Source of the DNA: Arsenophonus endosymbiont of Aleurodicus floccissimus
GTDB taxonomy: Bacteria; Pseudomonadota; Gammaproteobacteria; Enterobacterales; Enterobacteriaceae
DNA length: 48,873 nucleotides
Assembly: GCF_900343025.1 (NCBI RefSeq)
Contig: NZ_OUND01000007.1
Location: 1 to 48,873 of the forward strand
Direction of reading: 5' to 3'
Shown: positions 9,425 to 17,739 of the stretch, one piece after another
Numbering within the stretch: the stretch's first letter is position 1
Layout: every line of letters starts with the position of its first letter
The notes under the pieces: model-generated
The model's database searches: none
What the model saw: the letters and a program-made list of their open reading frames with translations, nothing else
What the model was told of the DNA's origin: nothing
Position numbers and translations under genes: made by a program

Positions 9425-10149
9425 ACCACGCAGAGGCGCACTGTGTGGTTCCAATGACGCTTACGATCTAAGATTGCATCTGCATGGGTTGAATCACCTA
9501 TCATTTTATACCAATTTTCTATCGGTAATTGGCTTACCACAATAATTGAACCTTTTTGATACATTAGGTCAATAATTTCCAGTAGATCGCTTCGTTGCTC
9601 TGATAAAAAAGGTTCAAGCCCCCAATCATCTAGCAAAAGCAGAACCGTGTGATTTAGCTTTGTTAGCAACTTACCATATCTGCCGTCTGCATGACCTTGA
9701 TAACAAAGCTCCATTAGGGATTTTAATCGGAAGTAATACACTTTATATCCCTGTCTACAGGCATTATGTCCCAGTGCACACGCCAGATAGGTTTTCCCAT
9801 TTCCTGTCGCGCCTGTAAGTAATAGATTCTGTTTCAAACTTAACCAGCTTCCCTGACTAAGTGAACGGATTAACGTTTTTTCTATCCCTCTGCTACTACG
9901 ATAATCTAATTCTAAGAGTTCTGCATTGAGTCTAAATTTTGCCTGTTTAATTAACCGTTCTGCTTTTTTATTCTCACGATTAGTCAATTCTTCTGCGATT
10001 AACAATGATAGGCGCTCTTCGAATCCGAGTTCTTGATAAGTATTGGGTTGAGCATTCTGATTTCTCAGGGCATCCCGCAATACTTTCAATTTCAGAACAG
10101 TGAGTTGCTCATAAAGATGATTCATTATAATTTCCCTGATTAGTGATAG

Positions 10150-11680
10150 TATTTGCTTCCGCGAACATTCTCATGCTAGAGTGTTGAGAAAAGGTCGGGT
10201 TTTGTATCTATAACTGTATTTTTATACAGTTATTTTTCTAAGATTGATTTTATTCCGGCTAATCGCCATACTTGAGTTTTTAACGCCCTGGCACAAGAGG
10301 CATTAAGCCTGCATTGCTGTATTTTTTGTGAAGGTTTAGAAGCCCAAGGAAAAACCGATAACTTTATTCTGGATGAAGTCGAGAGTTCAGTATCTGAAGA
10401 ATATAGTCATGGACATCATTACCCAAACTAGCGGCCCACTCAAGAAAACGTTCAGGTGTCCAGGTTGCATGCTGTCTATAGGCTTCAGGCATATGTTCTG
10501 TTCGAGTGCTGTAGCCACAAGTTCTGCAGCGGGGATGGAGTGCAACTTCCTGCTTTTTATTAAATAATCTGACTAATTCGCCGGAAACTCGAGCTTCTAA
10601 TTGTACTCCGAGAAGCGTATATGGAACCGAATAATAATGGTTATCAATTTGAACATGATAATCTTTATGAACTCTAACTTTTTTTAACAGTGTGAAGCTG
10701 TAATGAGCTTTCGGTAATGGTTTTAGCACAGGGGCGTCTAACTGAACAAAGAGCTCTGCTCGAGAGTAACTCATTTTTTGCATCTTTTTGGTATTTAGCC
10801 TTTTCAATAAAACCTGGATGTGCTTATTGAGTGAAGCAAGACTATAGAAGTGTTCGTGACGAAGTCGTGCCATAATCCAACGTTCGACAAGCTGCACGCC
10901 GACTTCAGCCTTAGGTTTATCTTTTGGCTTACGAGGACGGGCTGGTATGACGGCAACATTGTAATGCTCAAGCATTTGTTGGTAAGTTGGGTTGATGTCA
11001 GGATCATATTTGCAGGCTCGTAAAGTTGCACTTTTCAAGTTATCAGGCACCACAATCTCAGGTACACCCCCAAGCGATTGGAAACAGCGAACATGGCTCA
11101 TTACCCAGTCTTCAAGATGCTGAGACCACGTTGCTTCTGCCCATGTGTAGTTTGATGCACCAAGAACAGCAACAAAGAGCTGTACTGTTCTAGTTTCGCC
11201 AGTATTGGGATTAATGATATTGATAGTGGGACCACAATAATCAACAAAGAGTTTTTCACCGGCTTTATGAACTTGCCTTATTGATAGGTTTGTGGTTTTT
11301 GACCATTCACGATAAAAACGACAATAATGGTTGTAACTATAAAAACTCCCTGGGTATTGTTCTGCATATTCCTCCCAGAGTAGTTGTAATGTCACTATTT
11401 TGTTACGTAATTTTTTATGTACTTCTGCCCAATCAGGTAAAGAATGTTTTTTCATCTTCACTTTAGTCTGGCTAAATGCCTTTCGTAAGGAAGATGAATC
11501 CCCTTCTGTGGGTAAAGGCCATTGTTTTATCCCCAGTTGAGCTGCCCGATTAGCATATCGTGATACAGCAGATGGCGATATCGATAAGCTACGAGCTATC
11601 TGGCGATGACTGAGCTTGGCTCCATATTTAAGTCTAAGTATTTCTTTTAGTTTTCTCATTGAAATAGGTACTGTTGGCAT
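10150..11680 (-). pseudogene. istA: istA, IS21 transposase (stop codon, decayed tail)
   Basis: IstA is the DDE transposase of IS21 elements. The 438-codon open part starts at 11680 with a HTH domain (LSHRQIARSLSISPSAVSRY) and holds the rve-type core (LFVDYCGP, VPDNLK, PRKPKDKPKAEV). It ends at a TAA directly after HPE, where the family usually has Gln, so CAA to TAA is likely. The normal C-terminus continues for about 20 codons and then shifts frame before the istB start. Confidence 0.88.
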
Positions 11681-11934
11681 AGGTATTCTCCACCCTCATA
11701 TGGCAAAGAATACAGTTCAACACACCTGTGATAATTGGAATAACATTGATGGAGATCACCGAATAACAAAATGGGCCAAAAGTGAGCTCCATCAATGTTA
11801 TTGGGTGATCTGCATGCATGGTAATATACAGCTAAGGCGATGAAGGGGTAATATTTGTGATTTTTTTATAAAAAAAACTAAATTATGAAGATATATTTTA
11901 CGCATTAATCAATAGCAAACAGGATGATATTAAT

Positions 11935-12347
11935 ATGGAGTTTATACTGAGTGATACCGAAAATGATAAAGAAGAAAACGCCATAATCAATAACCTATGG
12001 AAACATAATTCCCAATTTACGCCTGTTGATATTCATCCTCTAAGAGTGATTTTTCAAGATAACAATCAGATTCAGGGTGGATTAATTGCTAGAACATGGT
12101 GGGAGGTCTTGACATCCAATACTTATGGATAGCTGAAAATTACAGGAAAAAGAATATTGGCAAAAAATTAATGCAGATAGCAGAAGATGAAGCGATAAAA
12201 AGAAAATGTCACATGGCTTATGTTGATACTTTCGATTTTCAAGCCGTTAATTTTTATAAAAAACTAGGATACGAAGAATATGGTCACCTGTCCCAGTTCG
12301 CTCATCGTCACACCCGATATTATTTATCTAAGCAATTAGGGAGCTGA
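11935..12347 (+). pseudogene. GNAT-family N-acetyltransferase (one frameshift)
   Basis: GNAT enzymes move acetyl groups from acetyl-CoA to small amines or proteins. Two overlapping frames make one protein of about 137 residues. The first (11935-12132) ends just after ARTWW. The second resumes with GGLDIQYLWIAENYRKKNIG, the acetyl-CoA-binding signature region, followed by NFYKKLGYEEYG at the C-terminus. A single indel near 12105 explains the split. The gene ends four bases before the next one, with a GGGAG ribosome site at its 3' end, so they were probably co-transcribed. Confidence 0.8.
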
Positions 12348-12350
12348 GCT

Positions 12351-13052
12351 ATGAACAATAATGCCTATATTGATAACAACAATAATATTATTGCTCATTC
12401 GATTATGATGATAGAACATCTCAACGAACCGTGGGGTAAGGATAAAAATTCACACCATATCTACATGAACAGAGCTGCCCTAAAATTCACAAATACTCCT
12501 CAACACTTCTCTTTTGAAGGAAAAAAGGATAGTGAATTTCCTACGCAGTGGAGTGAATTGGCGGAAGACTTTGTTCAACATGATAATTTAACCGCAAATA
12601 CCAATCGAAGTGTCAGAGTAATACAAACTCATTATTGGAATGGCAATAAATATTTAACCCCTTATATTAGCGAGAAAATTCCGCTTTTAAATTCTCAAAG
12701 AGAATCATTAGGTATTTTATGGAATGCAAAAGAACTTATTTATATCAATCCATTAATTAACATAAATAAAAAAATCCGACGGTAGTCACAACAACAGAAA
12801 CAAAAAACACCCCATTCAATAAAAAAGAATTAAATGTTATTTTTCTTGTGATCCAAAATTTATCTTAAAAAGAAATTGCCAATATATTAAATATTGCACC
12901 CCGTACTGTCGAGAGTCGGTTGAAAATCATCTTCAAAAAAAACAGATGTGCATTCCCTTTATCAATTTAAAAGGTATTACAGTCACATAGGCTTTTATAA
13001 CTATGTCCCTGATTCATTTTTATGTAAAGGAGTTCACTTTATCACAAAATAA
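12351..13052 (+). pseudogene. PAS/LuxR-type HTH regulator (stop codon and frameshift)
   Basis: The N-terminal 144 codons form a PAS-like sensor domain (EPWGKDKNSHHIYMNRAALK, then KKDSEFP and a GILWNA strand). After the TAG at 12783 a typical LuxR-type HTH follows in another frame: KEIANILNIAPRTVESRLK. It is preceded by a further TAA where LSQKE is expected. The tail resumes after a third change to a TAA at 13052. Such PAS-HTH regulators often control neighbouring transport genes in enterobacteria, and here a permease gene follows. TraJ of F is also a PAS-HTH protein, but no direct similarity can be claimed. Confidence 0.75.
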
Positions 13053-13116
13053 AACAGTTCTTAGCATGATAAACATACTTATTTAACAGATATTTATAAC
13101 AAGGTAAACTTATTAT

Positions 13117-14466
13117 ATGAATCTAATCGATAACTATCCAACAAGTCGTGTTCCCACCAATATACGTTTATCATTTCTTAGTGTCATCTTAGTGCATGCA
13201 GGCATGTTAACCGCTTTAGATCAGTTCATGCTAGGCGCAGTATTAGGTCATTCAATGACTATAGTTGATGCCTTTCTAGCCATTTTTATCAGCAGTATTA
13301 TTTTCGGGGTGGTAACTTTTTGGATTAGGCTTTGCGGGTATGAAAGAGAGATTATCCAGTAGTCTCCTCGCCAGATGGTGTGGTTTCGGACAAATAGGTT
13401 CAATCCTCGTTAGTTTGGTGATAGCCATTAGTTTGATAGGCTAGTTTGGCGTGCAAAATGCCGTCTTTGCGAAAGGACTTAATTTTGCATTAGGCGATAA
13501 GTTAAGGTTTGAATGGTCAGCGGCATTTTCTGGATTATTTTTGACCGTCCTGGTTGCTTTTGGCTTTAAAGCTTTACAATTTACGGCGTGGATTGCCGTC
13601 CCTTTCTTTATCATCGTTATTGTCTTCATTTCTGTGAGAATTTTTTATAATCACAATACCATTGAATTAATTAATTCAATTCCTACTGGTGAACCAATGA
13701 CATTCTCTTCCGCCATTACATTAATTATGGACGGTTGTATTGTAGCAAGTCTTATTAAACCCGATATGAGTCGATATTCCAAAAACAGTCGGCAAGTGTT
13801 TCTTATGACGATGGTATCCATTATTCTGGGTGAATTTCTGGTTAATGGCCTTGCTATATTATTAGCCAGGGCATTAAATACCGCAGATGTTGTCACTATT
13901 ATGACCGAAACGGCTGGAGGGATTGGATTGCTGATTGTTATCTTTTCTACGTGTCAATGATATTAATCTTTACTCATTATCATTGAGTATTGCCAATTCA
14001 ATTTCTGTGCTAACGGGCAAAAAAGTCAATTACACGTTAATCACCTTAACGATATGTATCATTGGAACAACGCTTTCTGTTTTAGGGATTTTGGAAAGAT
14101 TTGTGGATTTTTTAATGCTGCTTGGTGTTGTCTTTCCCCCTATAGTCGGCGTGATGCTAACTGATTATTTTATTGTTAAAACTCACAGCAATATTCTCAA
14201 AGAAACACAACAATATGAAAAAATCCCCGAAAATAAAGACACGCCATTTATATAGGTTGGTATGCACTTTTTGCCTGTATAACAGCAAGCTACATTGGAT
14301 TAATAATAAAAACAGGCGTTCCTACTGTTAATTCCTTGCTTACTGCCAGTGTTATTTATGGTTTTCTAAACTTCATCAAAATCGCTTTTTTCATTACAAA
14401 AATAAAAAGCTAATCTCAATAATGGGAGAAATAGTCGCATTTGTGCCACTGCTCTCAACGAGCTAA
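13117..14466 (+). pseudogene. Cytosine/purine permease-like (CodB, NCS1 family), broken
   Basis: NCS1 permeases are 12-helix inner-membrane carriers for nucleobases. Hydrophobic segments cover the whole stretch. The family hallmark PDMSRYSKNSRQ is at about 13760-13795, and IGWFGVQN is present with its Trp replaced by TAG at 13442. Frames also change near 13350, 13950 and 14255. Total length (about 430 codons) fits the family. The exact 3' end is uncertain because the reading frame runs into the convergent gene at 14366; 14466 is the first stop. Confidence 0.8.
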
Positions 14467-14662
14467 TCGAGCCTAATTCCAAACGATGCTGAGCTTCAAT
14501 CAAAGAAGCTTGGACACTTCGAATATAGACATGACGGACATCGGCTATATTTGAAATAGGAATACCAATTGCAAAGAGAAAAACATTTTCTTGTTGAGTT
14601 TGCGTAAATTCAGGAAACAACTGAGAAAATTGTTTCAGTTTGTTAAAATAAAAAACACTCAT
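14366..14662 (-). CDS. Small HTH protein, LuxR-like, third gene of regulatory cassette
   Basis: This 98-residue protein contains TQTQQENVFLFAIGIP, then a recognition-helix-like stretch and QHRLELGSISSLRAVAQMRL, which follows the pattern of LuxR-type DNA-binding domains. The ATG overlaps the stop of the preceding gene (ATGA), so translation is probably coupled. Its 3' end overlaps the decayed permease on the other strand. The specific target is unknown. Confidence 0.6.
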   Translation of the reverse strand: MSVFYFNKLKQFSQLFPEFTQTQQENVFLFAIGIPISNIADVRHVYIRSVQASLIEAQHRLELGSISSLRAVAQMRLFLPLLRLAFYFCNEKSDFDEV

Positions 14663-15279
14663 GCGATCCCTCCCATTTCTACGAATCCACGTCCCTTATG
14701 AATAAATTCAGCCGGAATATAGCGCTCAAAGCCTTTTGATTTGCCAAATATCCTTAGCTGACAAGCTGAATGGACGTTAACTTTTCCGTAGATAGTCTTC
14801 AAGTGCGATTCAACCGTTGAGGGAAAAACATCTAACCGTCTAGCAATTTCTTTGCTGCTAAAGCGGTGCATCGTGAAGAACAATACTTGCCACTCTTTAT
14901 CAGTGAACAGCTTGTTTGGTTTTTCTGTGCTAACTGCATAAGGCTGTATGCCATCGACATAATCCAGCGGTGACAAAACCAGGAACTCATGAGCATGGAA
15001 GAAAGTGCCTAAGTAGCCATTTTCCTGACTCAACAGTGGGATAAAATGAATTTGCCAAAGTTTCCGTGGTGTTTTGTAATCAAACGCCAAATTGCTTATG
15101 ACATAAAACAGGGATTTTTCAGTGCGGATTTTTTCCAATAAATTCGCAATTTCAAACGCATCTTTATTTAACGCCAGTAACTCCGTCATGGTGGCATTAT
15201 TATGAATTTCCCCTTCACTATCCGCGAAACCACAAGAAACAGTTGCGCGTCGACAAAATTCATGCATTTCGGATTTCAT
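14659..15279 (-). CDS. LuxR-type transcriptional regulator with sensor-like N-terminus
   Basis: The 206-residue protein starts best at the ATG at 15279, which overlaps the stop of the upstream small gene (ATGA); three earlier codons are possible. Residues 1-125 resemble a PAS-like fold (SEGEIHNNATM, then WQIHFIPLL and NGYLGTFFHAHE). Residues 130-190 form a LuxR-type HTH (KLFTDKEWQVLFF, then SSKEIARRLDVFPSTVESHL). The frame is intact. It is the middle gene of a tightly overlapping trio and a candidate plasmid-encoded regulator; whether it acts on tra, rep or host genes cannot be told. Confidence 0.75.
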   Translation of the reverse strand: MKSEMHEFCRRATVSCGFADSEGEIHNNATMTELLALNKDAFEIANLLEKIRTEKSLFYVISNLAFDYKTPRKLWQIHFIPLLSQENGYLGTFFHAHEFLVLSPLDYVDGIQPYAVSTEKPNKLFTDKEWQVLFFTMHRFSSKEIARRLDVFPSTVESHLKTIYGKVNVHSACQLRIFGKSKGFERYIPAEFIHKGRGFVEMGGIA

Positions 15280-15416
15280 GCTACACATCCGATACTCCGA
15301 AGGTATTCACGCTGACGGGTTGTAAGGTATCTTGATGTGTTAGCAAAGCTCAAAAGCTGCTCGATTGATATGCCGCACGCTTTCATTATGCGTGCAATAT
15401 GCGTACTATTTCGCAT
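15276..15416 (-). CDS. 46-residue protein leading the regulatory cassette
   Basis: This short frame starts at 15416 behind an AGGAA ribosome site and encodes a basic peptide (MRNSTHIARIMKACGISIEQ at its start, ending with RSIGCVA). Its stop overlaps the start of the LuxR-type gene by ATGA, the same join as between genes two and three, which argues that it is real. The pattern of short helices and charge could suit DNA binding, but no family was recognised. Confidence 0.55.
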   Translation of the reverse strand: MRNSTHIARIMKACGISIEQLLSFANTSRYLTTRQREYLRSIGCVA

Positions 15417-15451
15417 AGTCTGATTCCTAGTTTAGCTAGGTTTTGGATTAG

Positions 15452-15483
15452 CTCTATGTCAGTGCGAGAACACTGACATAGAG
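15452..15483. terminator. 13-bp perfect hairpin between repA and the regulatory cassette
   Basis: CTCTATGTCAGTG and CACTGACATAGAG are separated by CGAGAA. The hairpin begins three bases past the repA stop. A T-rich run follows on the plus strand only, so for repA it would be a structure without a U-tract; the A-rich repA end precedes it. It may insulate repA from the cassette or stabilise the repA transcript. A smaller CCTAG/CTAGG stem sits at 15427-15441. Confidence 0.65.
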
Positions 15484-15485
15484 TG

Positions 15486-16343
15486 TTATTTTTTATTCAC
15501 AATCACTTTATCTTTTTCATCAATTTTATAAGACCATCCTGTAACAGAAGATAATTCAGCAAGAGACTTTCTTATCATCCGTCGAAACTCTTTAGTTTCT
15601 GAGTTACTTCCTGAAATGAGCTTCAATGTTTCTATTTTTATTGGAAACGGTTTAAAATGACTACTGTAAAACCCATATAGCCATTGTGTTAGTTGTTTTC
15701 CCCTCAATGCTAATCTTAAAGCATGATTAATTGCTGTCCAACTAGAATTTTCAAAACAATTAATGATTTTATCATTTATTATCAAACAATTATCACCTTT
15801 TATTTTATCTTGATAATACTCGTGTAGTAGACTACCGCAATACATAAATCGTCCATCAGATATTTCAATATCTGTAAATCGCATTCTTTTTAATGAAGTT
15901 TTCAGCCATTCATGCTGACTTTTTCCTGTTTTTCTATCAATTGATCTTAAAAAATCATTTGCTGCAAATCGCACTATTGTTCCAAGTTGACAACTTTGGC
16001 TACGTCTAATACATTCCAACCAAACATCAAGATCAGACTGATCTAATTGTTCCCCTGAATATTTTATTGAATAGCCATTAACGGTTGCCTTCAAAACCCC
16101 TTTTTCTAAAATTCTCTTACCTTTTCCAACAACTCCAAATAATGCACTACGCAGTACAGTATTAGGAGTTGGGATAGTCGATTTTTTACTAATTGGTAAA
16201 TAAACCACATTAGGATCAAGTTTGTCTTTTTCGTCTAACTCATTGATTGTTTTTATTTTATCTAGCTCACTATTTTTTAGTTTATTTCGTTCTAGCGATC
16301 TTTGTCGAAGAGATTTAACTCGTTCTATTAATGAATTATTCAC
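15486..16343 (-). CDS. repA: TrfA-family replication initiator
   Basis: This 285-residue protein has the TrfA-type core: PNTVLRSALFG (60-70), YSGEQLDQSDLDVWLE (95-110), then a helix-rich DNA-binding region ending GWSYKIDEKDKV. Such initiators bind iterons and load the host helicase at oriV. The frame is intact. The start used here is the GTG at 16343, inside the last codons of a 27-residue leader peptide. Iterons and a DnaA box lie 400-800 bp upstream. It is one of the few long intact genes, consistent with plasmid survival depending on it. Confidence 0.88.
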   Translation of the reverse strand: MNNSLIERVKSLRQRSLERNKLKNSELDKIKTINELDEKDKLDPNVVYLPISKKSTIPTPNTVLRSALFGVVGKGKRILEKGVLKATVNGYSIKYSGEQLDQSDLDVWLECIRRSQSCQLGTIVRFAANDFLRSIDRKTGKSQHEWLKTSLKRMRFTDIEISDGRFMYCGSLLHEYYQDKIKGDNCLIINDKIINCFENSSWTAINHALRLALRGKQLTQWLYGFYSSHFKPFPIKIETLKLISGSNSETKEFRRMIRKSLAELSSVTGWSYKIDEKDKVIVNKK

Positions 16344-16419
16344 AGCCTAACCACTCAATAGAAAAAATGAGAAGTTGAATAAAATTAGCTAACTGCTTTA
16401 AAATGGGAATCGTAGACAT
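16336..16419 (-). CDS. Leader peptide overlapping the repA start
   Basis: An ATG at 16419, eight bases after a GGAG ribosome site, opens a 27-codon frame (MSTIPILKQLANFIQLLIFS, then IEWLGCE). Its TAA at 16336-16338 overlaps the repA GTG start region (GTGAATAA). repA itself has only a weak ribosome site, so translation of the leader may be needed to start repA. Leader peptides coupled to rep genes are known from IncFII and IncB/I plasmids; the parallel here is an inference. Confidence 0.6.
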   Translation of the reverse strand: MSTIPILKQLANFIQLLIFSIEWLGCE

Positions 16420-16481
16420 ATAATTGTCTCCATCGTTTAGTTATTCAGTCCCTTTTCTGTGGTAGGTAGAGGGAATGAAGC

Positions 16482-16646
16482 TCAATTTAATAAATAATTC
16501 CTAACAGTATTTAATGATACGATAATATCTTTCCTGGCTAAGAATTCTACTATCTGACGATATGAGTATCCTTTAATTCTCATAGAGAAAAGTTCTTCCC
16601 GATGCTGATCTAATAATTTAGTTTTTTGTCCTAAAGGTTTTTCCAC
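16482..16646 (-). CDS. Small helix-turn-helix protein upstream of repA
   Basis: A 54-residue frame starts at a GTG at 16646 (another GTG lies two codons upstream). The protein is basic. Its second half, YSYRQIVEFLARKDIIVSLN followed by TVRNYL, has the spacing of a HTH as seen in resolvase-like or KorA-like DNA-binding proteins. It sits between the iterons and repA on the repA strand, so it may act in copy control. Too short for a firm family call. Confidence 0.5.
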   Translation of the reverse strand: MEKPLGQKTKLLDQHREELFSMRIKGYSYRQIVEFLARKDIIVSLNTVRNYLLN

Positions 16647-16739
16647 TTTCACCCTGTTTTGATTTCAAAAATTTCAATTATTTAAATTTATATTAAATTT
16701 TCATTTTTTTTTCAAAATTAATTTTTTTAAATGAGATAA

Positions 16740-16859
16740 AACTACGGCATATCACCCACCGAACTACGGCATATCACCCACCGAACTACGGCATATCACC
16801 CACCGAACTACGGCATATCACCCACCGAACTACGGCATATCACCCACCGAACTACGGCA
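16740..16859 (+). repeat. Iteron array: five 22-bp repeats plus a partial sixth
   Basis: The unit starts AACTACGGCATA and ends CACCCACCG. Perfect copies begin at 16740, 16762, 16784, 16806 and 16828, and a partial copy (10 bases) sits at 16850-16859. There are no spacers, and 22 bp equals about two helical turns, so an initiator would meet every copy on the same face. These are the likely RepA binding sites of oriV. Confidence 0.93.
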
Positions 16860-17145
16860 AATTAAGATAAAAAGTAGAAAATAGCTATACTAAAAAGTAG
16901 TTTAATGACATATAAAATAAGTAAATACAATAAGTTATATTTATTCAGTAAAATAAATAGGAAGGGTAATAGCTTGACGTACTATATTTATAACTTATTG
17001 ATTTTAAAGTTAAAATAAAAAACAGGGTATATTTGTAATGTATTGAAAATAAAAGAAAAAAAAAAAAAAAAAATTACCACAAAAACCAGCTAATCTTTTT
17101 TAATAAAAATATAATCTTTTTTAATCGTCTTACCCCTGTGGATAA
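16860..17145 (+). other. oriV AT-rich zone with A18 tract and DnaA box
   Basis: Downstream of the iterons lies about 270 bp of very AT-rich sequence, including a run of 18 A at 17056-17073. It ends in TGTGGATAA at 17137-17145, the exact complement of the DnaA box TTATCCACA. Iterons, easily melted DNA and a DnaA box together make the usual outline of an iteron-controlled origin. Confidence 0.8.
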
Positions 17146-17224
17146 CTCTTCTTCTAACAAAACCTCAGTTCCAAAAAATATGTTACTACTGAGTGACCGT
17201 ATTTCTTCTTGACTAAAAATAGTA

Positions 17225-17281
17225 TTCCGCTTCCTCGTCTGCTCACTCACTCCGCCCGGTCACAGACTTGCGTCGAGCGGT
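17225..17281 (+). other. GC-rich origin-associated motif resembling a ColE1-type flank
   Basis: The stretch starts TTCCGCTTCCTCG and ends CGTCGAGCGGTGG. From memory it resembles a conserved sequence next to ColE1/pMB1-type origins (TTCCGCTTCCTCG, then CTCGGTC and GGCGAGCGGT) with several mismatches. It stands out from the AT-rich surroundings. The function of this motif in such plasmids is not clear to me. Confidence 0.4.
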
Positions 17282-17307
17282 GGGATTTTAATTAAAAAGA
17301 TTTTTTT

Positions 17308-17321
17308 GAGTTAATTAACTC
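17308..17321. promoter_or_regulatory. 14-bp perfect palindrome upstream of HU-like gene
   Basis: GAGTTAATTAACTC reads the same on both strands and lies 72 bp before the HU-like ATG. It could be an operator for a dimeric regulator. Palindromes of this composition also arise by chance in AT-rich DNA. Confidence 0.35.
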
Positions 17322-17393
17322 TGAAACATTCCACTACTGAGACACTACAACTAGCATCACTAGGGTTAACTTATCTATTAATTCAGACGCAAC

Positions 17394-17671
17394 ATGAAAA
17401 AAATAGAACTCATTAATCAAATTAAATCACTGAAAAAGCTGACTTAACCAAAAAAGATTCAGAGAAAACCCTTAACGAATTCATCAAAATAATGACAGAA
17501 AGCTTAAAGGCTGGAGATGATATACAACTCGTTGGCTTTGGTAGCTTTCAAGTTAAGAAAATAGCAACCAGAGAAAGGCATAATCCACAAACAGACAAGG
17601 TTATACGGATTCCTGCTGCAAACGTACCGAGTTTTAAAGCGGGTAAAAGTTTGAAAGAAGCCGTCAAATAA
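17394..17671 (+). pseudogene. HU/IHF-family DNA-binding protein (one-base frameshift)
   Basis: HU-type proteins bend and compact DNA as dimers. The N-terminus MKKIELINQIK is followed by a stop after about 17 codons. One base over, the frame continues with KADLTKKDSEK, then the arm region VGFGSFQVKKIATRERHNPQ, the tip residues IRIPAANVPSFKAGK, and a stop at 17671. This gives 90 residues, the normal HU size. A single deletion near 17430 accounts for the break. Plasmid-borne HU genes often help replication or mask plasmid cost. Confidence 0.85.
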
Positions 17672-17701
17672 CATGACTGAAAAGCATGTACGAATTAAAA
17701 T

Positions 17702-17739
17702 AGTTGTATGAAACTGAATTTGCCTATTTTCATACAACT
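17702..17739. terminator. 12-bp perfect hairpin after the HU-like gene
   Basis: AGTTGTATGAAA pairs with TTTCATACAACT across a 14-base loop, 31 bp past the HU-like stop. There is no strong T-tract, so it could be a weak terminator or a stabilising 3' structure. Confidence 0.5.

Larger units (their letters stand above)
7006..9464 (+). mobile_element. IS66-family element inserted in istB (degenerate)
   Basis: The left end GTAAGCGTCGTTAAATCC and the inverted right end GTAAGCGTCATTGGAACC are typical IS66 termini. The perfect 8-bp target duplication GATCTAAG lies at 6998-7005 and 9465-9472, the size IS66 makes. Three genes in the usual order (tnpA, tnpB, tnpC) are on the plus strand, all broken. 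It inserted after the IS21 element arrived. Confidence 0.93.
6912..10125 (-). pseudogene. istB: istB, IS21 transposition helper ATPase, split by IS66
   Basis: IstB is the AAA+ helper of IS21 transposition. The N-terminal 218 codons run from 10125 and include Walker A GATGNGKT and Walker B LLLLDDW. At ILDR the frame enters the IS66 right end, giving a false tail to 9421. The true C-terminus resumes left of the IS66 element at 7005-6912 (LVHGSVKLELKGESM) and ends with a TGA. Removing bases 7006-9472 restores one continuous gene, which proves the nesting. Confidence 0.92.
6827..11830 (-). mobile_element. IS21-family element carrying a nested IS66 element
   Basis: The ends read TGCGTATTACCATG (left) and, inverted, TGTATATTACCATG (right). 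A second inverted repeat further in contains AACATYGATGGAG. The 5-bp direct repeat GCTAA flanks it at 6822-6826 and 11831-11835, as expected for IS21-type transposition. It carries istA and istB on the minus strand. Without the nested IS66 element and its repeat it would be about 2.5 kb. Both transposition genes are damaged, so it should be immobile. Confidence 0.88.

Noticed and set aside
12351-13052. Calling the PAS/LuxR gene traJ
   Set aside because: TraJ also has PAS and HTH parts, but the residues here match a different, widespread PAS-LuxR group and the gene is paired with an acetyltransferase and a permease.
16740-16859. Short regular repeats that could be taken for a CRISPR array
   Set aside because: The 22-bp units are directly joined with no spacers, no cas genes are present, and they lie next to repA and a DnaA box, so they are iterons.
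17056-17073. A18 tract as a phase-variation switch
   Set aside because: It lies in non-coding origin DNA with no gene or clear promoter across it; it is simply part of the AT-rich zone, and its length may be uncertain.
17504-17737. 77-codon minus-strand frame
   Set aside because: It overlaps the HU-like gene on the other strand, whose conserved arm residues are unmistakable.
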